Shown: positions 7,794-15,987 of the stretch, in pieces
How positions within the stretch are numbered: position 1 is the stretch's first letter
Layout of the letters: the number at the start of each line of letters is the position of its first letter
Origin: Photobacterium sanctipauli
GTDB taxonomy: Bacteria > Pseudomonadota > Gammaproteobacteria > Enterobacterales > Vibrionaceae
Reading direction: 5' to 3'
Assembly (NCBI RefSeq): GCF_003026495.1
Contig: NZ_PYMA01000023.1
Span: 16,641-80,640 of the forward strand
DNA length: 64,000 bases
The notes under the pieces: generated by a model
What the model saw: the letters and a program-made list of their open reading frames with translations, nothing else
Databases searched by the model: none
Told to the model about the DNA's origin: nothing
Translations under genes and position numbers: made by a program

Positions 7794-9197
7794 TTAAGAT
7801 GACAGTGTTCTTATCAGGTTGGAATAATCTTCTTTGATATCATGGCTTTCCTCACGCAACTGCTCGATTTTACGGCAAGCGTGAAGCACCGTGGTATGGT
7901 CGCGTCCACCAAAGGCATCGCCGATTTCAGGCAAGCTGTGGTTGGTCAGCTCCTTCGCCAATGCCATCGCCATTTGGCGCGGGCGGGCAACCGAGCGCGA
8001 GCGGCGCTTGGACAGCATATCAGCCATCTTAATTTTATAGTACTCGGCCACGGTTTTCTGAATATTATCAATGGTGACCAGCTTTTCCTGAAGCGCCAGC
8101 AAATCGCGTAGCGCCTCACGGACAAAATCAATCGTGATGGCACGGCCGGTGAAGTTGGCGTTGGCAATCACGCGGTTCAATGCCCCTTCAAGCTCACGAA
8201 CATTGGAGCGAAGGCGCTTGGCAATAAAGAACGCCACTTCGTCGGCAAGGCGAATGTGGTGGTCTTCGGCCTTTTTCATCAAAATCGCCACCCGGGTTTC
8301 CAACTCCGGCGGCTCGATGGCCACGGTCAGGCCCCAGCCAAAGCGCGACTTAAGGCGATCTTCCACCCCGTTGATCTCGCGGGGGTAGCGGTCGGAAGTC
8401 AGGATGATTTGCTGGTTGCCTTCCAACAGCGCATTGAAGGTGTGGAAAAACTCTTCCTGCGAGCGCTCTTTGTTGGCAAAGAATTGGATATCATCGATAA
8501 GCAGCGCGTCAACACTCCGGTAATAGCGCTTGAACTCTTCAATCGCGTTGTTCTGCAGCGCCTTGACCATGTCCTGGACAAAACGCTCGGAATGCATGTA
8601 AACCACCTTGGCGTTCGGCTTGCGATCGGCGATGGCATTGCCCACCGCGTGCAGCAAGTGGGTTTTACCCAAGCCGGTACCGCCGTATAGGAACAGCGGG
8701 TTATATGCCGCGCCCGGGTTGTCGGCAACTTGGCGGCAGGCTGCCAGGCCCAGCTGGTTCGACTTACCCTCAACGAAGTTATTGAAGTTATGCTTTGGGT
8801 TTACGTTGGAGCGATAGCCGGTGTCCTGGGATTCAGGCTGAACCGGGGACGGTGCCGGCTCCCAGGTTCTCGGCGGCGTATCCTCAACCAGCGGTGCCAC
8901 AGGCTCGGCCATTGGCGCCGGTGCCACCGGTTTTGGCGGCGGCGCAGACACCGGCTTGCTGCCCACTTCAAATCGCAGGATCGGCACATCATTACCGCAA
9001 AACTCATTAAGCAGGCGGTTGATGTTGTTGAGGTACTTATCCCTAACCCAATCAAGCACAAAACGGTTCGGCGCGAACAACGTCAGCGTATTATCGTTCA
9101 GCTCGGCCTGAAGCGGTCGAACCCACATACTGAATTCTGTTGCAGGGAGTTCTTCTTGAAGGCGTTGAAGGCACTGCAACCAAAGCGAAGATGACAA
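7794..9197 (-). CDS. dnaA: Chromosomal replication initiator DnaA
   Basis: A 467-residue AAA+ initiator that binds DnaA boxes and opens oriC. Domain I is about 1-80 (ELPATEFSMWVRPLQAEL), followed by a proline-rich linker at 82-125. Walker A is GGTGLGKTH (172-180) and Walker B LLIDDIQFF. The C-terminal DNA-binding domain carries PRQMAMALAKELT and GGRDHTTVLHACRK. I place the start at TTG 9197. A GGAG sequence lies 6 bases before it, and translation then begins MSSSLWLQCL, as E. coli begins MSLSLW. An in-frame GTG at 9209 would add four residues but has no visible Shine-Dalgarno sequence. First gene of the dnaA-dnaN-recF-gyrB operon. Confidence 0.97.
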   Translation of the reverse strand: MSSSLWLQCLQRLQEELPATEFSMWVRPLQAELNDNTLTLFAPNRFVLDWVRDKYLNNINRLLNEFCGNDVPILRFEVGSKPVSAPPPKPVAPAPMAEPVAPLVEDTPPRTWEPAPSPVQPESQDTGYRSNVNPKHNFNNFVEGKSNQLGLAACRQVADNPGAAYNPLFLYGGTGLGKTHLLHAVGNAIADRKPNAKVVYMHSERFVQDMVKALQNNAIEEFKRYYRSVDALLIDDIQFFANKERSQEEFFHTFNALLEGNQQIILTSDRYPREINGVEDRLKSRFGWGLTVAIEPPELETRVAILMKKAEDHHIRLADEVAFFIAKRLRSNVRELEGALNRVIANANFTGRAITIDFVREALRDLLALQEKLVTIDNIQKTVAEYYKIKMADMLSKRRSRSVARPRQMAMALAKELTNHSLPEIGDAFGGRDHTTVLHACRKIEQLREESHDIKEDYSNLIRTLSS

Positions 9198-9380
9198 GCT
9201 CGACTCCACACTGAATAACTAAACACAAAAAGGGATGCAATTTTATACCCGCTGGCTCAGGATCGCCAGCAAAGAGATCGCAGATCCGGTGAATAAGATC
9301 AGACTTATTCACATAGATCGCACAGCAAAAGCCGAGATCAGCACAAATTGCCCGCCTCTTACCCACAAATCTATGAACAT
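9198..9380 (-). promoter_or_regulatory. dnaA control region: DnaA boxes and clustered GATC sites
   Basis: Part of the 320-bp gene-free stretch between divergent dnaA and the ABC transporter. Six GATC sites fall in 78 bp (9261, 9276, 9283, 9297, 9316 and 9335). A perfect inverted repeat, gtgaataag (9289-9297) and cttattcac (9304-9312), contains two head-to-head DnaA-like boxes, TTATTCACC on minus and TTATTCACA (9305-9313) on plus. TTACCCACA at 9359-9367 is another near match. This suggests DnaA autoregulation and SeqA/Dam control, both known for E. coli dnaA. I could not place a convincing dnaA promoter. For the transporter side, TTGACA at 9423-9428 is a possible -35. Confidence 0.6.
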
Positions 9381-9518
9381 TTGCTAATAGCCATTTGTTA
9401 CTGACATCTAACAAATTGTTATTTGACATAACACTTCGTTATTTAAATAAAGCCAATATAACCAGATAGGATATATCCACAACAGAAGATCATCACAGCA
9501 ACCTGAGGAGTAAACAGG

Positions 9519-10274
9519 ATGAAAAGCTGGGTAAAAACAACATTTACAGCCGTCGCCTTCACACTAGCCGCTAGCCAGAGTGTTATGGCTGCGACGGATG
9601 TCAAAGTGGGTATGTCAGGACGCTATTTCCCATTTACCTTTGTGAAGCAAGATCAGCTGCAGGGGTTTGAAGTCGACCTGTGGAACGAAATTGCCGAGCG
9701 CAACGACTACAACGTTGAGTTTGTGACCGCTAACTTCTCGGGCCTATTCGGCCTATTGGAAACCGGTCGTATCGACACCATTTCCAACCAAATTACCATG
9801 ACCGAAGAGCGCAAGGGCAAATACCTGTTCTCCCAGCCTTATGTGATTGATGGTGCACAACTGGTTGTGCGCAAGGGCAACGATGACATCGCAGACACCG
9901 CCGACCTTAACGGCAAAACCGTGGGTGTTAACCTGGGCTCGAACTACGAGCAACTGCTTCGCCAGCTTGATAACAGCAGCGAAATTAACATCAAGACCTA
10001 TGATGCCGGTATCGAGCACGATGTCGCCCTTGGCCGCACCGACGCGTTCGTAATGGACCGCCTGTCATCGCTTGAGCTCATCAAGAAAGCCAACCTGCCG
10101 CTGCAACTGGCTGGCGAACCGTTCGAGAAAATCGAGAACGCATGGCCGTTTGTCCAAGGCGAGAAAGGCGAAAAGCTACGCGATGAGGTCAACCAGGCGC
10201 TGGACGCCATGCGCGAAGACGGGACATTGAAAGAGATCTCGGTGAAATGGTTCGACGCTGATATCACCCAGTAA
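9519..10274 (+). CDS. Periplasmic polar amino-acid-binding protein of ABC importer
   Basis: A 251-residue family-3 solute-binding protein. It has a signal peptide with cleavage probably after VMA (residue about 24), then two lobes with the typical start VKVGMSGRYFPFTFV and the FEVDLWNEIAER motif. It captures an amino acid in the periplasm and delivers it to the membrane permease encoded next. AGGAG lies about 10 bases before the ATG. It is followed by a permease and an ATPase in one unit. The same three-gene set lies beside dnaA in Vibrio cholerae, as I recall. The substrate is not certain; cystine or another polar amino acid is plausible. Confidence 0.9.
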   Translation: MKSWVKTTFTAVAFTLAASQSVMAATDVKVGMSGRYFPFTFVKQDQLQGFEVDLWNEIAERNDYNVEFVTANFSGLFGLLETGRIDTISNQITMTEERKGKYLFSQPYVIDGAQLVVRKGNDDIADTADLNGKTVGVNLGSNYEQLLRQLDNSSEINIKTYDAGIEHDVALGRTDAFVMDRLSSLELIKKANLPLQLAGEPFEKIENAWPFVQGEKGEKLRDEVNQALDAMREDGTLKEISVKWFDADITQ

Positions 10275-10303
10275 TACGTTCCCCCGTATTGCTTCATATA
10301 CTT

Positions 10304-10329
10304 AAAGGCTCACCCTCGGGTGGGTCTTT
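10304..10329 (+). repeat. Stem-loop between binding-protein and permease genes
   Basis: AAAGGCTCACCC and GGGTGGGTCTTT pair over 12 positions, with two G-U pairs, around a tiny loop. Such hairpins commonly stabilise the upstream binding-protein message or end part of the transcripts, giving more binding protein than permease. That role is inferred. Confidence 0.6.
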
Positions 10330-10366
10330 ATCGCTTAAATTCGACCGATAAGAAGATGTATCCATT

Positions 10367-11038
10367 ATGGGTTTTGATTTCGATTACATGCTCTCGCTGC
10401 TACCGATTTTGTTCAAATACCTCGGTACCACGCTGGGAATGGCACTATGGGGGCTGCTGTTTGCCCTGATCATCGCATTGGTACTGGCGCTATTGCGGGT
10501 ATACCGGATCCCGGTGCTGGATCAGCTTAGCCAGCTCTATATCAGTTTTTTCCGCGGTACCCCGCTACTGGTACAGCTCTTCCTGCTTTACTACGGTCTG
10601 CCGCAAATCTTTCCGGTTTTCGTTGGCCTGGATGCCTTCTCGGCCTCGGTGATCGGCCTCAGCCTCCACTTTGCCGCCTATAAGGCAGAGAGTATCCGCG
10701 CCGCGATTATCGGTATCGACCGCAGCCAGCGCGAGGCGAGCCTGTCAATCGGCATGACCGAGCTACAGGCCATGCGCCGGATCATCCTGCCGCAGGCGAC
10801 CCGGGTCGCACTGCCATCCTTGATGAACTATTTTATCGATATGATCAAATCGACCTCCCTCGCCTTCACCCTGGGCGTGGCGGAAATCATGGCCAAGGCC
10901 CAAATGGAAGCATCGTCGAGCTTCAAGTTCTTCGAGGCCTTCCTTGCCGTGGCATTGATCTACTGGGGAATGGTATTGCTGCTAACCCGTGTCCAGATTT
11001 GGGCGGAAGCGAAACTCAACAAGGCCTATGTACGATGA
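10367..11038 (+). CDS. Polar amino-acid ABC transporter permease
   Basis: A 223-residue inner-membrane protein of the HisM/GlnP type. Hydrophobic segments occur near residues 15-40, 55-75, 85-105 and 185-210. The EAA loop that contacts the ATPase is seen as REASLSIGMTELQAMRRI near residue 124. It starts 92 bp after the binding-protein gene. Its TGA stop overlaps the ATG of the ATPase gene (ATGA), implying translational coupling. Only one permease gene is present, so the channel is probably a homodimer. Confidence 0.93.
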   Translation: MGFDFDYMLSLLPILFKYLGTTLGMALWGLLFALIIALVLALLRVYRIPVLDQLSQLYISFFRGTPLLVQLFLLYYGLPQIFPVFVGLDAFSASVIGLSLHFAAYKAESIRAAIIGIDRSQREASLSIGMTELQAMRRIILPQATRVALPSLMNYFIDMIKSTSLAFTLGVAEIMAKAQMEASSSFKFFEAFLAVALIYWGMVLLLTRVQIWAEAKLNKAYVR

Positions 11039-11805
11039 TTAAGATTGAAAACCTAACCAAGCGCTTTGGTGACAGCACCATCTTCTCCGGCCTTGACTTA
11101 ACGATAGGCAAAGGCGAAATCGTGGTGGTGATCGGCCCGTCGGGCACGGGCAAATCGACCTTGCTGCGCTGTATCAACTTCTTGGAAACCGCCGACGAGG
11201 GCCGCCTCACCTTGGGCGATGTCTCTGTCGCCACCCAAAGTGCAACCAGCAAGGACATCCTTGCCCTGCGGCGAAAAACCGGTTTTGTATTCCAAAACTA
11301 TGCCCTTTTTGCCCACCTGACAGCCAGACAAAATATTGCCGAGGGGTTGATCACCGTGAAGGGCTGGAAAAAAGAAGATGCCCACCACAAAGCCCAGCAG
11401 ATCCTCGACGATATCGGCCTAGGCGATAAGGGCGACCACTACCCGGCCGCCCTGTCCGGCGGTCAGCAGCAGCGGGTCGGGATTGGCCGTGCCATGGCAC
11501 TCGAGGCGGAACTGCTATTATTTGATGAGCCGACGTCGGCGCTCGATCCTGAATGGGTGGGCGAAGTCCTGACCCTGATGCAAAAACTGGCTACCCGCCA
11601 CCAAACCATGCTGGTGGTGACGCACGAGATGCAATTTGCCCGCGAAGTGGCGGATCGGGTGATCTTTATGGCCGACGGCGAGTTTGTTGAACAGGGCACG
11701 CCAGAGCAGATCTTCAACCATGCTCAGGATCCAAGACTGAAAAAGTTCCTGAATAAGGTTGGGATCCGCGAAGGATCCTTGCACTCAGCCACACAGGAAG
11801 TATAA
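11035..11805 (+). CDS. Polar amino-acid ABC transporter ATP-binding protein
   Basis: A 256-residue ABC ATPase that powers the importer from the cytoplasmic side. It has Walker A GPSGTGKST near residue 36, Q-loop FVFQNYALF near 83, signature LSGGQQQRVGIGRAM near 140, Walker B LLLFDEPTSALDP near 160 and switch histidine VTHEM near 197. The start is the ATG at 11035, which overlaps the permease stop. A longer in-frame start inside the permease gene is unnecessary, because MIKIENLTKRFG is the normal N-terminus. A weak hairpin (11814-11830) follows, without a clear T-run. Confidence 0.95.
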   Translation: MIKIENLTKRFGDSTIFSGLDLTIGKGEIVVVIGPSGTGKSTLLRCINFLETADEGRLTLGDVSVATQSATSKDILALRRKTGFVFQNYALFAHLTARQNIAEGLITVKGWKKEDAHHKAQQILDDIGLGDKGDHYPAALSGGQQQRVGIGRAMALEAELLLFDEPTSALDPEWVGEVLTLMQKLATRHQTMLVVTHEMQFAREVADRVIFMADGEFVEQGTPEQIFNHAQDPRLKKFLNKVGIREGSLHSATQEV

Positions 11806-11838
11806 TTCAGCGCCCGCAGTTTACTGTGGGTATAATTA

Positions 11839-11867
11839 TTGACTATTTATGGGTCAGTGATTACAAT
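11839..11867 (+). promoter_or_regulatory. Strong sigma-70 promoter of rpmH-rnpA
   Basis: TTGACT (11839-11844) and TACAAT (11862-11867) are separated by exactly 17 bp and lie about 90 bp before rpmH. It is the obvious promoter for rpmH-rnpA-yidD-yidC. Confidence 0.75.
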
Positions 11868-11957
11868 TCCGCCTCTTTGCATTTGAGGCACCGATTGTTC
11901 GCAGTCGGGAACTTAAGCAAAACTTAAAAACTGATCAGTTAATTTAAGGTAAAACCC

Positions 11958-12092
11958 ATGAAACGCACTTTTCAACCTTCAGTTCTAAAGCGCAAGCGTA
12001 CTCACGGCTTCCGTGCACGCATGGCTACTAAGAACGGTCGCGCAACAATCAACGCACGTCGCGCTAAAGGCCGTAAGCGTCTTTCTAAGTAA
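11958..12092 (+). CDS. rpmH: 50S ribosomal protein L34
   Basis: A 44-residue, very basic protein, MKRTFQPSVLKRKRTHGF... ending KGRKRLSK, matching the universal L34 pattern in length and sequence. It is part of the large ribosomal subunit. AAGG lies about 10 bases before the ATG. It is first in the conserved unit rpmH-rnpA-yidD-yidC and is preceded by a near-consensus promoter. Confidence 0.98.
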   Translation: MKRTFQPSVLKRKRTHGFRARMATKNGRATINARRAKGRKRLSK

Positions 12093-12104
12093 TCTCTGAT
12101 TATT

Positions 12105-12461
12105 TTGAATAAGCTCGCTTTTTCTCGGGAGTTACGTCTGTTAACTCCCGAACATTATAAAAAAGTCTTCCAGCAAGCTCATCGTGCTGGCTCTCCCCAC
12201 TTAACCATTCTTGCCCGCTCCAACAATCTAGACCATCCGCGTCTTGGCTTAGCTGTACCCAAAAAACAAATCAAAACTGCCCCAGCCCGTAACCGCTTTA
12301 AGCGCATCGTGCGTGAAAGCTTTCGCCTGAAGCAAGCTGATTTGCCAGCCAAAGATTTTGTTGTGATCGCCAAAAAGAGCGCAAGTGAGCTGAGCAACGA
12401 AGAACTATTTAAGCTGCTAGATAAATTATGGCATCGCCTGTCTCGCCCTTCGCGTGGCTAG
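12105..12461 (+). CDS. rnpA: Ribonuclease P protein component
   Basis: A 118-residue basic protein that assists the RNase P RNA in 5' maturation of tRNA precursors. The RNR signature is ARNRFKRIVRESFR near residue 62. The start is TTG at 12105, giving MNKLAFSRELRLLTP, which aligns with E. coli MVKLAFPRELRLLTP. No Shine-Dalgarno sequence is visible, so translation probably depends on coupling with rpmH, 12 bases upstream. The weak start would keep RnpA far below L34 although they share a message. Confidence 0.95.
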   Translation: MNKLAFSRELRLLTPEHYKKVFQQAHRAGSPHLTILARSNNLDHPRLGLAVPKKQIKTAPARNRFKRIVRESFRLKQADLPAKDFVVIAKKSASELSNEELFKLLDKLWHRLSRPSRG

Positions 12462-12685
12462 TCGTCGGACTAGTCCGCTTTTACCAACTGGCAATCAGTC
12501 CGCTCATCGGACCGCGTTGTCGCTACACCCCGACCTGTTCCCAGTACGCAATTGAAGCAATAAAAGCACACGGAGCAATAAAAGGAGGTTGGTTCGCGGC
12601 GAAACGTCTATTAAGATGTCATCCTTTAACCGACGGTGGTTATGACCCCGTTCCGCCAACCAAGCATAACGACAGAGATAATTAA
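12428..12685 (+). CDS. yidD: Membrane protein insertion efficiency factor YidD
   Basis: An 85-residue protein of the YidD family, overlapping the end of rnpA by 34 bases in another frame, the usual arrangement. It shows an N-terminal amphipathic or hydrophobic helix (WLVVGLVRFYQLAISPL) and the cysteine pattern RCRYTPTCSQYA, with a third cysteine in LLRCHPLTDGG. YidD sits at the inner membrane face and helps YidC insert proteins. The ATG is the first in the frame giving the family N-terminus. Confidence 0.93.
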   Translation: MASPVSPFAWLVVGLVRFYQLAISPLIGPRCRYTPTCSQYAIEAIKAHGAIKGGWFAAKRLLRCHPLTDGGYDPVPPTKHNDRDN

Positions 12686-12687
12686 CG

Positions 12688-14301
12688 ATGGATTCCCAAC
12701 GCAATATTCTGTTAATTGCCCTACTGTTTGTCTCTTTCCTGCTATTCCAGCAGTGGAACATGGACAGCAACCCTCAGCCTCAAAGCCAGGGTGTAGAGCA
12801 ACAAGTCAACAATGGTGATGTTCCTTCACATACTAGTGATGGCCAGCCGATTACTGACCAAAGCACTTCCAATAACCTTATCACCATCAACACAGATGTA
12901 CTGGCGCTAACTGTCGATACGCTTGGTGGCGATGTAATCGAAGCAAAACTGCTTGCTTACGATAACGAACTCGATTCTGAAGACCCGTTCGTCCTACTGA
13001 AAAATGACGCTGGCCACAGCTTCACCGCTCAGTCGGGCCTAATTGGTGCCCAGGGTATTGATACGGCAGCTGGCCGTGCTCAACTAACCGTTGACGCTGA
13101 CAGCTTCACTATTGCCGAAGACCAAGACGAGCTTCGCGTACCGATGACGTTTGAAAAAGACGGCATCAGCTACGTGAAAACCTTCATCCTTAAGCGCGGC
13201 AGCTACGCGGTTGACGTTGAATACAGCATCAACAACCAGTCTGAGTCGGCAGCCAACGTTCAGATGTACGCACAGCTGAAGCAGAACCTAATGGATGACG
13301 GCGGCAGCCTGACAATGCCTACCTACCGTGGTGGCGCATACTCGGCTGACAGCGTGAAGTACAAAAAATACAGCTTTGACGATATGCAGGACAAGAACCT
13401 GAACCTATCGATCTCAGAGCAAGGTTGGGCGGCAATGATGCAGCACTACTTCGTGTCTGCATGGATCCCGCGTACCGACGACGTCACCAACCTGTACACC
13501 CGCACCAGCAATGGCCAGGGTTACATCGGTGTTCGCATGCCATCAACCACAGTTGCACCGGGTAGTGAGCAAACACTAACCGCGACACTATGGGTGGGTC
13601 CTAAGCTACAAGACCAAATGGCCGCCACTGCGCCTAACCTAAACCTTACCGTTGACTACGGTTGGCTATGGTTCATCGCAAGCCCGCTGCACAGCCTACT
13701 GTCGTTCATCCAAGGTATCGTGGTGAACTGGGGTCTGGCGATCATCGTCCTAACCTTCATCGTTCGTGGTGCGATGTACCCGCTGACGAAGGCACAGTAC
13801 ACCTCGATGGCGAAAATGCGCATGCTACAGCCTAAGCTGCAGGCAATGCGTGAGCGCCTAGGCGACGACCGCCAGCGTATGAGCCAGGAGATGATGGAGC
13901 TGTACAAGAAAGAAAAAGTGAACCCGCTGGGTGGCTGTCTACCAATCTTGCTACAGATGCCTATCTTTATCGCGCTATACTGGGCACTGATGGAGTCGGT
14001 TGAACTGCGCCACGCACCGTTCTTCGCCTGGATCACTGACCTTTCTGCACAGGACCCATACTTCGTGCTACCTATCCTGATGGGTGCAACGATGTTCCTG
14101 ATCCAGAAAATGAGCCCAACCACGGTAACGGACCCGATGCAGCAGAAGATCATGACCTTCATGCCGGTGATGTTTACCTTCTTCTTCCTATGGTTCCCAT
14201 CTGGCCTAGTACTTTACTGGCTAGTATCGAACGTTGTGACGCTGATCCAGCAAACGCTGATCTACCGCTCACTGGAGAAAAAAGGCCTGCATTCTAAATA
14301 A
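12688..14301 (+). CDS. yidC: Membrane protein insertase YidC
   Basis: A 537-residue Oxa1/YidC family insertase. It has an N-terminal transmembrane anchor (about residues 5-20), a Ser/Gln-rich linker, a large periplasmic beta-domain (about 55-330), then five hydrophobic segments in the last 200 residues. The cytoplasmic loop RGAMYPLTKAQYTSMAKM carries the conserved positively charged groove residue. It inserts proteins alone or with SecYEG. The AtpE and AtpB subunits encoded in this window are classical substrates. It begins 2 bp after yidD and is followed by a strong terminator. Confidence 0.97.
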   Translation: MDSQRNILLIALLFVSFLLFQQWNMDSNPQPQSQGVEQQVNNGDVPSHTSDGQPITDQSTSNNLITINTDVLALTVDTLGGDVIEAKLLAYDNELDSEDPFVLLKNDAGHSFTAQSGLIGAQGIDTAAGRAQLTVDADSFTIAEDQDELRVPMTFEKDGISYVKTFILKRGSYAVDVEYSINNQSESAANVQMYAQLKQNLMDDGGSLTMPTYRGGAYSADSVKYKKYSFDDMQDKNLNLSISEQGWAAMMQHYFVSAWIPRTDDVTNLYTRTSNGQGYIGVRMPSTTVAPGSEQTLTATLWVGPKLQDQMAATAPNLNLTVDYGWLWFIASPLHSLLSFIQGIVVNWGLAIIVLTFIVRGAMYPLTKAQYTSMAKMRMLQPKLQAMRERLGDDRQRMSQEMMELYKKEKVNPLGGCLPILLQMPIFIALYWALMESVELRHAPFFAWITDLSAQDPYFVLPILMGATMFLIQKMSPTTVTDPMQQKIMTFMPVMFTFFFLWFPSGLVLYWLVSNVVTLIQQTLIYRSLEKKGLHSK

Positions 14302-14322
14302 GCCTGCAGAGCTTCGATAAGA

Positions 14323-14354
14323 AAAGGCGACCGCAGGGTCGCCTTTTTTATTTT
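14323..14354 (+). terminator. Intrinsic terminator of rpmH-yidC
   Basis: AAAGGCGACC-GCA-GGGTCGCCTTTTTTATTTT forms a 9-10 bp stem followed by T-rich sequence, just after the yidC stop. Confidence 0.92.
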
Positions 14355-14444
14355 CATAAATTCCCGGCTGCCGTTTGCGCCTACTGGGCAATCACGGCTA
14401 GTCTGTTTACAATTGCTGCGTATTTATCAAGCTAAGCCAAAATT

Positions 14445-15812
14445 ATGAACGAACATACAGATACCATTGTTGCCCAAGCAACACCGCCGGGCCGAGGTGG
14501 TGTAGGCATTATCCGCGTGTCGGGCCCGCTCGCCAAAGAAGTGGCATTGGCCGTGGCCGGCCGCGAGCTGAAACCGCGCTACGCCGAGTACCTTCCGTTT
14601 AAAAATGAAGACGGCAGTGCTCTTGACCAGGGTATCGCCTTGTTCTTCAAGGGGCCGAACTCTTTCACTGGCGAAGATGTGCTGGAGCTGCAGGGCCACG
14701 GCGGCCCGGTTCTGATGGATATGATGATCAAGCGTATCCTGCAAATCAACGGGATCCGTGCCGCCCGTCCTGGGGAATTCTCCGAGCGGGCATTTATGAA
14801 CGACAAGCTCGATTTAGCCCAGGCAGAAGCGATTGCCGACCTGATTGATGCCAGCTCAGAGGAAGCCGCCAAAAGTGCCTTCAAATCGCTCCAGGGCGCC
14901 TTCTCCACCCGGGTTAACGAGCTGGTTGAAGCCCTGATCCACCTGCGCATCTATGTCGAGGCTGCGATCGACTTCCCGGAAGAGGAAATCGACTTCCTGT
15001 CCGATGGCAAGGTCACCGGCGATCTGCACGGCATCATCGACCGCCTAGATGCGGTTCGCCGCGAGGCCAACCAAGGCGCGATTATGCGCGAGGGAATGAA
15101 AGTGGTTATCGCGGGCCGTCCGAATGCCGGCAAGTCCAGCTTGCTCAATGCGCTATCGGGCAAGGATTCGGCGATTGTCACCGATATCGCCGGTACCACC
15201 CGCGACGTACTGCGCGAGCATATCCATATTGATGGAATGCCGCTGCATATCATCGACACCGCTGGCTTGCGCGAGGCCTCGGACGAGGTTGAGCGTATCG
15301 GTATCGAGCGGGCATGGGAAGAAATCCAGCAGGCCGACCGCGTGCTATTCATGGTCGATGGCACCACCACCGATGCGACCGACCCGAATGAGATTTGGCC
15401 GGAATTTGTCGAGCGCCTGCCAAGCGATCTGGGTATCACGGTGATCCGCAACAAGGTCGAGCTTACCGGTGAGGAGACCGGGATCTGCCATGTCAACAAC
15501 CCCACCCTGATCCGCCTGTCGGCACGCACGGGTGCAGGGGTGGATAGCCTGCGTGAACACCTCAAGGAGTGCATGGGCTTCGCCGGCACGACCGAAGGCG
15601 GCTTTATGGCCCGCCGCCGCCACCTGGAGGCCCTGGAGCGCGCAGCGCACCACCTTGAAATCGGCAAGGAGCAACTGGAAGGCTTCATGGCCGGTGAAAT
15701 CCTGGCCGAGGAACTGCGCCTTGCCCAGCAGCACCTCAGCGAGATCACCGGCGAGTTCACCTCGGACGATCTTCTTGGCCGGATATTTACCTCGTTCTGT
15801 ATCGGTAAATAA
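14445..15812 (+). CDS. mnmE: tRNA-modifying GTPase MnmE
   Basis: A 455-residue GTPase that works with MnmG on the wobble uridine of several tRNAs (cmnm5U34). The N-terminal formyl-THF-like domain is about 1-120, a helical domain surrounds an inserted G domain, and the C-terminus is the conserved FCIGK with the catalytic cysteine. G1 is GRPNAGKS (224-231), G2 TTRD and G3 DTAG (271-274). The G4 motif reads NKVE (336-339) instead of the usual NKxD, a conservative change at the guanine-specificity residue. Its partner mnmG lies just across oriC. Confidence 0.97.
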   Translation: MNEHTDTIVAQATPPGRGGVGIIRVSGPLAKEVALAVAGRELKPRYAEYLPFKNEDGSALDQGIALFFKGPNSFTGEDVLELQGHGGPVLMDMMIKRILQINGIRAARPGEFSERAFMNDKLDLAQAEAIADLIDASSEEAAKSAFKSLQGAFSTRVNELVEALIHLRIYVEAAIDFPEEEIDFLSDGKVTGDLHGIIDRLDAVRREANQGAIMREGMKVVIAGRPNAGKSSLLNALSGKDSAIVTDIAGTTRDVLREHIHIDGMPLHIIDTAGLREASDEVERIGIERAWEEIQQADRVLFMVDGTTTDATDPNEIWPEFVERLPSDLGITVIRNKVELTGEETGICHVNNPTLIRLSARTGAGVDSLREHLKECMGFAGTTEGGFMARRRHLEALERAAHHLEIGKEQLEGFMAGEILAEELRLAQQHLSEITGEFTSDDLLGRIFTSFCIGK

Positions 15813-15868
15813 CCGCCCCCGCCAACACGATCTTCTTCCACAGCCTGTTTCGGATCCTCGGGGCAGGC

Positions 15869-15953
15869 TGTGAATAACCTCTCGAAAAAGATCCGCCCTA
15901 CCGCAAGATCAAGCTTTCATCCCTGCCCTGAGCCAGTACAATGCTGTGTATAA
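15869..15953 (+). promoter_or_regulatory. DnaA boxes in the mioC promoter region
   Basis: TGTGAATAA (15869-15877, reverse TTATTCACA) and TGTGTATAA (15945-15953, reverse TTATACACA, the sequence of E. coli box R2) lie upstream of mioC. The first overlaps the right arm of a 9-bp inverted repeat (CACAGCCTG at 15839, CAGGCTGTG at 15864). Repression of mioC transcription by DnaA is known in E. coli; the same control here is inferred. Confidence 0.55.
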
Positions 15954-15987
15954 ATTTGTTGTGAATATCTACACAGGTATGTACCCC

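Noticed and set aside
14951..15841. 296-codon open frame opposite mnmE
   Set aside because: Ser/Arg-rich translation typical of an antisense shadow; mnmE on the other strand is certain.
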